Source: JAICYJ01 sp036263035
GTDB lineage: Bacteria; Actinomycetota; Thermoleophilia; Gaiellales; JAICJC01
Assembly: GCA_036263035.1 (NCBI GenBank)
Contig: DATAHR010000096.1
Span: forward strand, 1-6,352
Length of the DNA: 6,352 nt
Direction: 5' to 3'
In this document: positions 1-5,232 of the stretch, one piece after another
Numbering within the stretch: the first letter of the stretch is position 1
Layout: the number at the start of each line of letters is the position of its first letter
Position numbers and translations under genes: made by a program
The notes under the pieces: model-generated
The model's database searches: none
What the model saw: only the letters and a program-made list of their open reading frames with translations
What the model was told of the DNA's origin: nothing

Positions 1-959
1 GTATCCGCGGCCGACCACGCATCACTGGCCGGCGGGGCCTCCTCGACGGCGACCGTCACGCCTGCATCAGTTCTCCTGAACTCGTCCCGGATCTCCGACG
101 CGACGGCATCCACGGCGCGCCTGAACTCCGCAACCTCGGACCCAGGCACCGCCACCACCCCCACCGCGTCGCGCGGAATCGCATTGCGGCTCCGGCCCCC
201 ATCCAGCGACACGAGACGCAACGGCACCTCGCCGTGCGCTTGGCGAAGCGCGCGCCCGAGCAGCTTGATCGCGTTCGACCGCCCAAGAGCGATGTTGCTT
301 CCCGAGTGCCCGCCCAGCCCGCCGCTGATCGTGACGGCCAGGCCGGCCGCCCCCTCCTCGACCGCGCTTCGCGGCCGCTCGATGTGAATCCAGGTGTCCG
401 TGCTGCCTGCGCAGCCGACGGTCAGCCGGCCGTCCTCCTCGCTGTCCAGGTTGAGGAGCACTGATCCCGTCACCAGCGACCCGTCCAGGCGGTTCGCCCC
501 CTCCAGCCCCACCTCCTCGGCCACCGTCATCAGCAGTTCGAGCGGCCCGTGCGGCAGCGCCGGATCCTCGGCCAGCGCCATCATCGCGGCGATCGCCACC
601 CCATCGTCCGCCCCCAGCGTCGTGCCGTCGGCCTTCAGCCACTCCCCGTCGCGCACCAGCCGGATCCGCCCCTCGGCGGGGTCATTCGGGCTGTCGGGTT
701 GCCGTTCGCAGACCATGTCGAGATGGCCCTGCAGGATGACGGTCGGCGCATGCTCGCGGCCGGCGGTCGCGGGCACGCGGACGACCAGGTTCCCGGCCGC
801 GTCCTGCTCGGCCGGGAAGCCAAGGCCGGCCGCCCAGGCGCGCACGTGCTCGACCATCGCCTCCTCGCCGCCTGAGGGCCGCGGGATGCGCGTGAACGCC
901 TCGAAATGGGCCCAGAACGCGCTCGGCTCAACGCCGGCTATCGGCGATGACGTGGTCAC
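1..959 (-). CDS. pepD: Xaa-His dipeptidase (aminoacyl-histidine dipeptidase), M20C family, partial: C-terminus beyond window
   Basis: Cytosolic di-zinc peptidase expected to cleave Xaa-His and other dipeptides such as carnosine, for peptide recycling. The visible 319 codons align along their length with remembered E. coli PepD (485 aa). Zinc-site motifs are in order: LQGHLDM (H79, D81), TTLGADDG (D118), VAEEVGLEGA (catalytic E148, E149), NLDSEEDG (D172) and GGHSG (H218). GCAG near 182-185 and SRNAIPRDA near 257-265 are further PepD signatures. The last zinc-ligand His lies in the missing C-terminal third. I chose the GTG at 959-957 because an AAGAGGAG Shine-Dalgarno (977-970) sits 10 nt upstream; in-frame TTG at 962 and GTG at 968 are alternatives adding one or three residues. 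The frame is open to the window edge with no stop. It is divergent from the c-di-GMP gene. The family call is firm; the physiological substrate is not known. Confidence 0.93.
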   Translation of the reverse strand, partial: MTTSSPIAGVEPSAFWAHFEAFTRIPRPSGGEEAMVEHVRAWAAGLGFPAEQDAAGNLVVRVPATAGREHAPTVILQGHLDMVCERQPDSPNDPAEGRIRLVRDGEWLKADGTTLGADDGVAIAAMMALAEDPALPHGPLELLMTVAEEVGLEGANRLDGSLVTGSVLLNLDSEEDGRLTVGCAGSTDTWIHIERPRSAVEEGAAGLAVTISGGLGGHSGSNIALGRSNAIKLLGRALRQAHGEVPLRLVSLDGGRSRNAIPRDAVGVVAVPGSEVAEFRRAVDAVASEIRDEFRRTDAGVTVAVEEAPPASDAWSAAD

Positions 960-969
960 CAACTCCACA

Positions 970-977
970 CTCCTCTT
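970..977 (-). promoter_or_regulatory. Ribosome binding site of pepD
   Basis: The minus strand reads AAGAGGAG here, a good Shine-Dalgarno match, 10 nt before the GTG at 959 and 7 nt before the TTG at 962. It is too close to the GTG at 968 (1 nt), which argues against that start. A second weak GGAG (966-963) lies 3 nt before GTG 959. Confidence 0.6.
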
Positions 978-1077
978 CTCGGGAACCGGTCGCACCGCCG
1001 GACCTGCGGGCCAGAATAGGCCAGGCGCCGCATCTTCGGCCATTGCGGGGCATTAAAGAGCGCACCGCGTCGCACCG

Positions 1078-3150
1078 ATGACACGGGGGAAGGCCATGCC
1101 CGGTTTGCCGCCACGCGACGCTCTGCCGACCGCGCCTGTCCGCGGTCGCGCGGGCGGGCTGCGACGGGCTGCACAGCGCCTGGTCAGCCGGTTCGCGGGC
1201 GGCCACCAGCGTGAGGTGGAGCTGGCCCGCGTTCTCGACATGTTCGAGGAGCACATCTACGCGGGTGAGATCACGGCCGACGGTCGCTACGTCCACCACG
1301 CGTCGATGTCGTCGATGGATCACCTGGTCGGCGGCGTTTTCCCTCAGGACGCCGAGATGGGACAATTCTGGGAGTCACGCATCGCGCCCGCTGACTGGGC
1401 GCAGTACGAGGCGTTCAACCGCCGCCTCCTGGACGGCGAGGAGGCCGAAGTCACCTACCGGTTCATCGGCCTCGACGGCGTCACGCGCATCCTCCGCGAC
1501 CGCGCCCGGCCACGGCGTACGCCCGACGGCAGCCTGCTGGTCGAGGGCATCATCTCCGACATCACCGCGCGGGAGGAGGCGGCGGCTCGGCTGGACGAGG
1601 CGAGCGGCCGGTTCACGAGCATGCTCGACGTGGTCGGCGCCCACGTCTACCTCGCGCTGGCCCATCCCGACGGCCACCTCGAGGAGCTGTTCCAGGGCCC
1701 CGGCGGCGACCGGCTGCTCGGCGGCGCGGAGCCCGACCCGGACATGATCAACTGGGACGCAGCCGTGCATCCGGACGACCGGGCCGTATACGACGCGTTC
1801 AACACGGCGCTCGCCCGCGGCGAGGACTCCGAGGTGACCTACCGGCTGATCGGCGCCGACGGGATCACACGCTGGGTGAACGACCGGGCGGCGTGCCGCA
1901 CCCGGCCCGACGGCACCTTCGAGGTGAGCGGCATCGTCTCCGACGTGACCGAGCGGCGGCGGCTGGAGGACGAGCTGCAGCGAAGCATGAGCGACATGCG
2001 GAAGGCTCACCGCCAGCTGGAGCGGGCACGGGCTGAGGCCGAGGTGCGAGCCGCGACCGACGAGCTGACCGGCGCCTTCAACCGTCGCCACTTCGCCCAG
2101 ATCGCCACCAAGACGCTGGCAGCGACGACCGACGGCTGCGGCCTGGTGCTCCTGGACGCCGACCACTTCAAGCAGATCAACGATGCGTACGGCCATGCCA
2201 TCGGCGACGCCGTGCTGATTGCGCTGGCCGCCCGCCTGACCGCTGCCCTCGAGGCGGGAGACTGCCTGGCGCGATGGGGCGGTGAGGAGTTCGCGATCCT
2301 GCTGCCCGGCGTCGTGGCCGAAGAGGAACTGCTGCGCCGCGCCGAGGCATTCCGCGAGACCGTCGGCGACTCGCCGATCGCGCACGAGGACAGCGAGCTC
2401 GACCTCACCATCTCGGTCGGCGGGGCGCTCGCCCCGAAGCACGGCACCACGCTGGACTCTCTGCTGGAGAGGGCGGACAGCTGCCTGTACGACGCCAAGC
2501 ACCGGGGCCGAAACCGGGTGTCGATCGTCCCCGGTGACACCCGCGTCACCGCGCCGGCGAACGCGGCGCCGGACGCCATGGAGCTGGCCCGCGCGCTCGC
2601 GTACGCCTGCAGCCTGCGCGAGGGCATCCCGCAGGAGCACGCCGAGGAGGTCGCACGCCTGGCGCGCCACACGGCGGAGCGGCTGGGACAGTCCCCGCGC
2701 GTCGCGTACCGCTGCGCACTGGCCGGCCTGCTGCACGACATCGGGAAGCTGGCGGTGCCGGAGCAGATCTTGACGAAGCCGGGGCAGCTCGACGACGCCG
2801 AGTGGGCGATCATGCGCACGCATCCGGCGGTCGGCGCCGACATCGTGCGGCACGTGCCCGCCCTGCGGCAGGTCGCCAAGGCGGTGCGCCACCACCACGA
2901 GCGGTACGCCGGCGGCGGCTACCCGGACAACCTCTCCGGCGATGGGATCCCGCTCGAAGCGAGGATCATCGCCGCGGCCGACGCCTACGCCGCGATCACG
3001 GCAGACCGGCCGTACTCGTCGGCGCGCACGCCGCAGGAGGCTGCCGTCGAGCTGCGACGCAGCACAGGCTCGCATCTCGATCCAGGCGTGGTCGAGGCGC
3101 TGCTCGATGTGCTCGGGCTGGCCGACCGGGCCGAGCGCGACGCCGCATAG
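1078..3150 (+). CDS. PAS-PAS-GGDEF-HD-GYP protein: putative bifunctional cyclic-di-GMP cyclase/phosphodiesterase
   Basis: Predicted cytosolic signalling protein of 690 aa that could both make c-di-GMP from GTP and hydrolyse it. Two PAS sensor domains lie near residues 52-165 and 180-293; the second has the typical HPDD. A charged helical linker (about 293-325) follows. The GGDEF domain (about 325-485) has metal ligand D360 in DADHFKQIND, Y371-G-H, the active-site loop GGEEF at 401-405, SVGGA and the closing AD..LYDAK..GRNRV, so the cyclase looks intact. The inhibitory I-site (RxxD nine residues before GGEEF) reads EAGD (392-395), so the arginine is missing. The HD-GYP domain (about 505-682) has H521, HD at 553-554, H582, HHE at 606-608, GYP at 614-616 and D635. 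There are no clear transmembrane segments. Start choice: the ATG at 1078 has no good Shine-Dalgarno, whereas the in-frame ATG at 1096 (M7) follows GGGGGAAGG (1085-1093) and may be the true start. Which activity dominates cannot be read from sequence. Confidence 0.93.
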   Translation: MTRGKAMPGLPPRDALPTAPVRGRAGGLRRAAQRLVSRFAGGHQREVELARVLDMFEEHIYAGEITADGRYVHHASMSSMDHLVGGVFPQDAEMGQFWESRIAPADWAQYEAFNRRLLDGEEAEVTYRFIGLDGVTRILRDRARPRRTPDGSLLVEGIISDITAREEAAARLDEASGRFTSMLDVVGAHVYLALAHPDGHLEELFQGPGGDRLLGGAEPDPDMINWDAAVHPDDRAVYDAFNTALARGEDSEVTYRLIGADGITRWVNDRAACRTRPDGTFEVSGIVSDVTERRRLEDELQRSMSDMRKAHRQLERARAEAEVRAATDELTGAFNRRHFAQIATKTLAATTDGCGLVLLDADHFKQINDAYGHAIGDAVLIALAARLTAALEAGDCLARWGGEEFAILLPGVVAEEELLRRAEAFRETVGDSPIAHEDSELDLTISVGGALAPKHGTTLDSLLERADSCLYDAKHRGRNRVSIVPGDTRVTAPANAAPDAMELARALAYACSLREGIPQEHAEEVARLARHTAERLGQSPRVAYRCALAGLLHDIGKLAVPEQILTKPGQLDDAEWAIMRTHPAVGADIVRHVPALRQVAKAVRHHHERYAGGGYPDNLSGDGIPLEARIIAAADAYAAITADRPYSSARTPQEAAVELRRSTGSHLDPGVVEALLDVLGLADRAERDAA
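1447..1950 (+). repeat. Internal duplication of the PAS module within the c-di-GMP gene
   Basis: Residues 124-163 and 252-291 of the encoded protein align without gaps at an offset of 128 residues, with 24 of 40 identities by hand count. Shared blocks are EVTYR, IG.DG.TR, DRA and PDG, then GI.SD.T. The DNA copies are about 1447-1566 and 1831-1950. This shows that the two PAS domains arose by tandem duplication, more recently than unrelated PAS pairs would suggest. Confidence 0.75.
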
Positions 3151-3161
3151 CCCGTCCGGCA

Positions 3162-3191
3162 TTCCCGCTCGCCGCGGGCGTTCGTTAGCAT
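3162..3191 (+). promoter_or_regulatory. Putative promoter giving a leaderless transcript for the nucleotide-binding protein
   Basis: TAGCAT at 3186-3191 fits the actinobacterial TANNNT -10 element and ends exactly 6 nt before the GTG at 3198. This would place the first transcribed base on the start codon. TTCCCG at 3162-3167 is a weak -35 (three matches to TTGACA) with an 18-bp spacer. No Shine-Dalgarno precedes the GTG, which agrees with leaderless translation. The site lies in the 47-nt gap after the upstream stop codon. Confidence 0.5.
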
Positions 3192-3197
3192 CACCCC

Positions 3198-3611
3198 GTG
3201 GCCGCCACCACCGACGACCTCGCGCGAGTCTCGCTCTTCAGCACGCTCAGCGAGCGGCAGCGCAAGAAGCTGGCCAAGCTCTTCCATGAGCGCACCGTGC
3301 CGGCCGGCACGAAGCTGGTCACCGAGGGCACGATGAGCGGGGTCGGCTTCTTCGTCGTGGCCGACGGCGAGGCGCGGGTCACGGTCGGTGACAGCGAGGT
3401 GGGCCGCCTCGGCCCCGGAGACCACTTCGGCGAGCTTGCGCTGGTCAGCGAGGCGGAGCGATCGGCCACCGTCACCGCCGAGACGCAGCTGCGCTGCCTC
3501 GAGATCCCCTTCTGGGACTTCCGCACCTTCGCGCACGACAACCCGGACGTGATGTGGAAGCTGCTGCAGCACGTCGTCGAGCTGCTGTCAGCGGCCAACG
3601 CACGCACCTGA
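3198..3611 (+). CDS. Stand-alone cyclic-nucleotide-binding (Crp/cNMP) domain protein
   Basis: This 137-residue protein is one cNMP-binding beta-barrel domain with short flanking helices. VSLFSTLSERQRKKLAKLF at the start is the usual N-terminal helix pattern of the family. The phosphate-binding cassette is GDHFGELALV (74-83) followed by ERSAT (87-91). E79, R88 and S89 occupy the places of the CRP residues that hold the ribose and cyclic phosphate (family knowledge), so ligand binding is plausible. No helix-turn-helix follows: the protein ends at VVELLSAANART, so it is not a full CRP-type regulator, nor is it fused to a kinase, channel or transporter. It probably signals through a partner protein. 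It lies 47 nt after the c-di-GMP gene on the same strand, but seems to have its own promoter. The GTG at 3198 is chosen from the domain start and the -10 spacing. The ligand (cAMP, cGMP or another) is unknown. Confidence 0.9.
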   Translation: MAATTDDLARVSLFSTLSERQRKKLAKLFHERTVPAGTKLVTEGTMSGVGFFVVADGEARVTVGDSEVGRLGPGDHFGELALVSEAERSATVTAETQLRCLEIPFWDFRTFAHDNPDVMWKLLQHVVELLSAANART

Positions 3612-3628
3612 CGGCTCCCCGCTGACCA

Positions 3629-3644
3629 CGCCTCGTTGCAGGCG
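3629..3644 (+). terminator. Weak hairpin after the nucleotide-binding protein gene
   Basis: CGCCT (3629-3633) and AGGCG (3640-3644) form a perfect 5-bp stem around a 6-nt loop, 17 nt after the stop codon. No T-run follows, so it is at best a weak or Rho-assisted terminator. A stem this short is expected by chance in GC-rich DNA. Confidence 0.2.
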
Positions 3645-3724
3645 GCACAGGATCAGGTGATTCCCCGATGGCGCGGGCGGTGGCGCGTTCGATGCTCGAC
3701 GGTGCGGCAGCCAACGTACTCAGC

Positions 3725-3744
3725 GTGGCAGCGCGGTGGCAGCG
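3725..3744. repeat. Tandem 9-bp direct repeat upstream of the DUF1269 gene
   Basis: GTGGCAGCG occurs at 3725-3733 and again at 3736-3744, 11 bp apart, so both copies face the same side of the helix. They lie 53 nt before the DUF1269 start, in the 185-nt gap 3612-3796. This gap otherwise shows only the weak hairpin and the Shine-Dalgarno; I could not find a convincing promoter in it. The repeat could be an operator half-site pair or chance. Confidence 0.35.
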
Positions 3745-3782
3745 GCGGCGGAGAGAGTCGCCCTGTCAGTACCCGTCGAGTT

Positions 3783-3794
3783 GGAGGAGGAAGG
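3783..3794 (+). promoter_or_regulatory. Strong ribosome binding site that sets the DUF1269 start
   Basis: GGAGGAGGAAGG precedes the ATG at 3797, with the AGGAGG core (3785-3790) 6 nt from the start codon. This decides in favour of 3797 over the in-frame ATG at 3668, which has no comparable site. Confidence 0.85.
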
Positions 3795-3796
3795 TC

Positions 3797-4402
3797 ATGA
3801 GTGAGCAGGACAACGTCGTCGTCGTCACGTTCGACGAGTCGAGCAAGGCCTATGAGGCCTGGAGCATCATCAAGGGATGCGCCGCCGAGGGCCGCATCGG
3901 CCTCGAGGAGGCGTGCGTCGTCGAGCGGAACGCCAAGGGCGAGCTGAACATGGTGGAGCGCACCGACAACGCCGAGCTGGCCGGAACCGGAACGGGCTCC
4001 GTGCTCGGCATGCTGGTCGGCGTGCTCGGCGGTCCGGTCGGCGTGCTCGTCGGCTGGGGCGCCGGTGCGATCATGGGCGGCGCCTGGGATCTCGGCCGCA
4101 TCGAGGCCTCCGGCGAGGGCATCGCCATGCTCAGCAGGGCGATCCCGCCGGGGTCAAACGCGGTCATCGCCAGCGTCCACGAGCCGGCCGTCGAGGTGCT
4201 CGACGTCGAGATGGAGAAGCTCGGCGGCACGCTGACCCGCCGGCCAATCGCCGAGGTCACGGCAGATCTCGAGGCCACCGAGGAGGCCGCCAACGCGGCC
4301 GCCCAGGAGGCCCGAAAGACGCTCTACAAGCAGCGCAAGGCCAAGGCCAAGGCCGACGTCGACGAGAAGGTGGCCAAGGCGAAGGAGAAGCTCCACGCCT
4401 AG
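3797..4402 (+). CDS. DUF1269 family protein with glycine-rich hydrophobic core and Lys/Ala-rich tail
   Basis: Product of 201 aa and unknown function. Residues 1-60 look like a ferredoxin-like fold: strand VVVVTF, helix YEAWSIIKGCAA, then strand EACVVERN. Residues 62-100 form a Gly-rich hydrophobic hairpin (GTGTGSVLGMLVGVLGG, then PVGVLVGWGAGAIMGGAW), which is why this family is often called a membrane protein. A second alpha/beta part follows (GEGIAMLSRAIPPGSNAVIASV, about 107-127, then a helix and GGTLTRRPI). The pattern is that of DUF1269/COG4803 as I remember it. From about 155 the chain is an Ala/Glu- then Lys/Ala-rich helix (KAKAKADVDEKVAKAKEK, 181-198), a possible coiled coil or nucleic-acid-binding tail resembling histone H1-like repeats. 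The rhomboid gene begins 69 nt downstream and may be co-transcribed. The start at 3797 rests on the strong Shine-Dalgarno; a longer 244-residue form from 3668 has an Arg-rich, unlikely N-terminus. Confidence 0.85.
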   Translation: MSEQDNVVVVTFDESSKAYEAWSIIKGCAAEGRIGLEEACVVERNAKGELNMVERTDNAELAGTGTGSVLGMLVGVLGGPVGVLVGWGAGAIMGGAWDLGRIEASGEGIAMLSRAIPPGSNAVIASVHEPAVEVLDVEMEKLGGTLTRRPIAEVTADLEATEEAANAAAQEARKTLYKQRKAKAKADVDEKVAKAKEKLHA

Positions 4403-4449
4403 CGCCACCCGCATCCGCGGGGTGGCGGCCGTCCGACCCCACCCCGCGG
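4403..4449 (+). other. Two overlapping, mutually exclusive GC hairpins between the DUF1269 and rhomboid genes
   Basis: Hairpin A pairs CGCCACCC (4403-4410) with GGGTGGCG (4420-4427), a perfect 8-bp stem starting right after the DUF1269 stop codon. Hairpin B pairs CCGCGGGGTGG (4415-4425) with CCACCCCGCGG (4439-4449), a perfect 11-bp stem with a 13-nt loop. They share 4420-4425, so an RNA can form only one at a time. There is no T-run after either, so neither is a classical intrinsic terminator. Hairpin B ends 11 nt before the rhomboid Shine-Dalgarno (4461-4466) and leaves it free. Possible roles are transcript end protection, attenuation, or tuning of rhomboid expression; chance pairing in GC-rich DNA is also possible. 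Confidence 0.5.
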
Positions 4450-4460
4450 TGCTCCGGCGT

Positions 4461-4466
4461 AGGAGG
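4461..4466 (+). promoter_or_regulatory. Ribosome binding site of the rhomboid gene
   Basis: AGGAGG, a perfect Shine-Dalgarno core, lies 5 nt before the ATG at 4472 and confirms that start. Confidence 0.85.
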
Positions 4467-4471
4467 AACCC

Positions 4472-5182
4472 ATGCTCCCGCTTTCAGACGGCCTTCGATC
4501 CCGTGAGTTCCCCATCGTCAACGTCTCGTTGGTGGTGGCGAACTTCGCGGTCTGGCTCCTCTACGAGGTGCCCCACCTGAACGAGGCGGTGTACCGCTGG
4601 TCGTTCTACCCCTGCGGCGTCAACAACTCCTGCCACACGCCCGAGCCGACTGCGCTCACCTGGCTGACGTCGATGTTCCTGCACGGCAGCTGGGATCACA
4701 TCCTCGGCAACATGCTGTTCCTCGTCATCTTCGGGAAGAACGTCGAGGACGCCTACGGGCATCTCCGCTACCTCGCCCTGTACATCGCCGGAGGCTTCGT
4801 CGCCGGCATGACGCAGGTGGCCATCACGCTCATGCTCGGATCCGGAGCCGAGGCGCGGGTGCCCACCCTCGGGGCCAGCGGTGCCATCGCGGCGGTGCTC
4901 GGCGCCTACCTGGTGCTCTATCCGAACTCGCGGATCCGCACGCTGGTCGTGTTCATCATCGTGCGGGTGCCCGCGTGGATCTATCTGGGCGGCTGGTTCC
5001 TCTACCAGCTCGTTTCGGCGCACTACAGCCTTGTGTCGACATCGCCGCACGCCGGCGGCGTTGCCTTCTTCGCTCACATCGGCGGGTTCGTGTTCGGCAT
5101 GGCCGTCACGTCGTGGCTGCTCAACCGGCGCAAGATCGAACCGATCGACGACCCGAGCATGGTCGCCAGACCAGCCTGGTGA
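4472..5182 (+). CDS. Rhomboid family intramembrane serine protease
   Basis: Integral membrane protease of 236 aa, expected to cut substrate helices within the bilayer. It looks like a minimal six-helix rhomboid (GlpG-like core): TM1 about 15-33, TM2 about 66-88, TM3 about 99-122, TM4 about 134-150, TM5 about 157-182, TM6 about 196-217. The catalytic serine is S136 in GASG (134-137) on TM4 and its partner is H202 in AHIGGFVFG on TM6. HGSWDHILGN (71-80) supplies H76 and N80, matching the HxxxN oxyanion pair of GlpG on TM2. All key residues are present, so it should be active. The loop between TM1 and TM2 holds two cysteines (C48, C54), a possible disulfide in an exported loop. The C-terminal tail is short and polar, and there is no extra cytosolic domain. 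It follows the DUF1269 gene and converges with the oxidoreductase gene, 23 nt between stop codons. Natural substrates cannot be predicted. Confidence 0.95.
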   Translation: MLPLSDGLRSREFPIVNVSLVVANFAVWLLYEVPHLNEAVYRWSFYPCGVNNSCHTPEPTALTWLTSMFLHGSWDHILGNMLFLVIFGKNVEDAYGHLRYLALYIAGGFVAGMTQVAITLMLGSGAEARVPTLGASGAIAAVLGAYLVLYPNSRIRTLVVFIIVRVPAWIYLGGWFLYQLVSAHYSLVSTSPHAGGVAFFAHIGGFVFGMAVTSWLLNRRKIEPIDDPSMVARPAW

Positions 5183-5232
5183 TCAGCCGGCGCCGGCGGA
5201 CTGAGTCAGCCGGCGACTGACGCCGTCGCCGG
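5183..5232. terminator. GC-rich palindromic cluster at the convergent gene ends, possible bidirectional terminator
   Basis: The 23-nt gap between convergent stops contains a perfect 12-bp palindrome GCCGGCGCCGGC (5186-5197). TCAGCCG (5183-5189) can also pair with CGGACTGA (5197-5204) with one bulged A. Next, CCGGCGAC (5210-5217) pairs perfectly with GTCGCCGG (5225-5232) around a 7-nt loop; this stem lies inside the last codons of the oxidoreductase gene. TCAGCCGGCG is also directly repeated (5183-5192, 5206-5215). There is no T-run on either strand, so any termination would be of the U-less or Rho-assisted kind. Confidence 0.4.

Noticed and set aside
67..642. Minus-strand frame of about 191 codons within pepD
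   Set aside because: It is a frame-shifted reading of the same DNA, Gly/Arg-rich; the correct frame begins at GTG 959 and stays open to the window edge.
1014..1019. TATTCT on the minus strand as a -10 element for pepD
   Set aside because: No acceptable -35 at 16-18 bp upstream (17-bp position reads TGGCCG), so the promoter of pepD is left uncalled.
394..1056. Plus-strand frame of about 220 codons opposite pepD
   Set aside because: Ser/Ala/Arg-rich translation without motifs; the minus-strand frame has all PepD zinc-site motifs.
928..1365. Minus-strand frame spanning the divergent gap between pepD and the c-di-GMP gene
   Set aside because: It overlaps the coding starts of both well-supported genes and has no family resemblance.
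1375..3162. Long minus-strand open frame of about 595 codons opposite the c-di-GMP gene
   Set aside because: It mirrors the plus-strand gene, which has complete PAS, GGDEF and HD-GYP motifs. High GC content leaves antisense frames open; its translation is low-complexity Arg/Gly/Val with no domain.
3636..3664. TTGCAG plus GATTCC as a promoter for the DUF1269 gene
   Set aside because: The -35 half is fair but the -10 half matches the consensus at only two bases.
3668..3796. Upstream extension of the DUF1269 gene to ATG 3668
   Set aside because: It adds 43 Arg-rich residues with no ribosome binding site, whereas ATG 3797 follows a near-ideal one.
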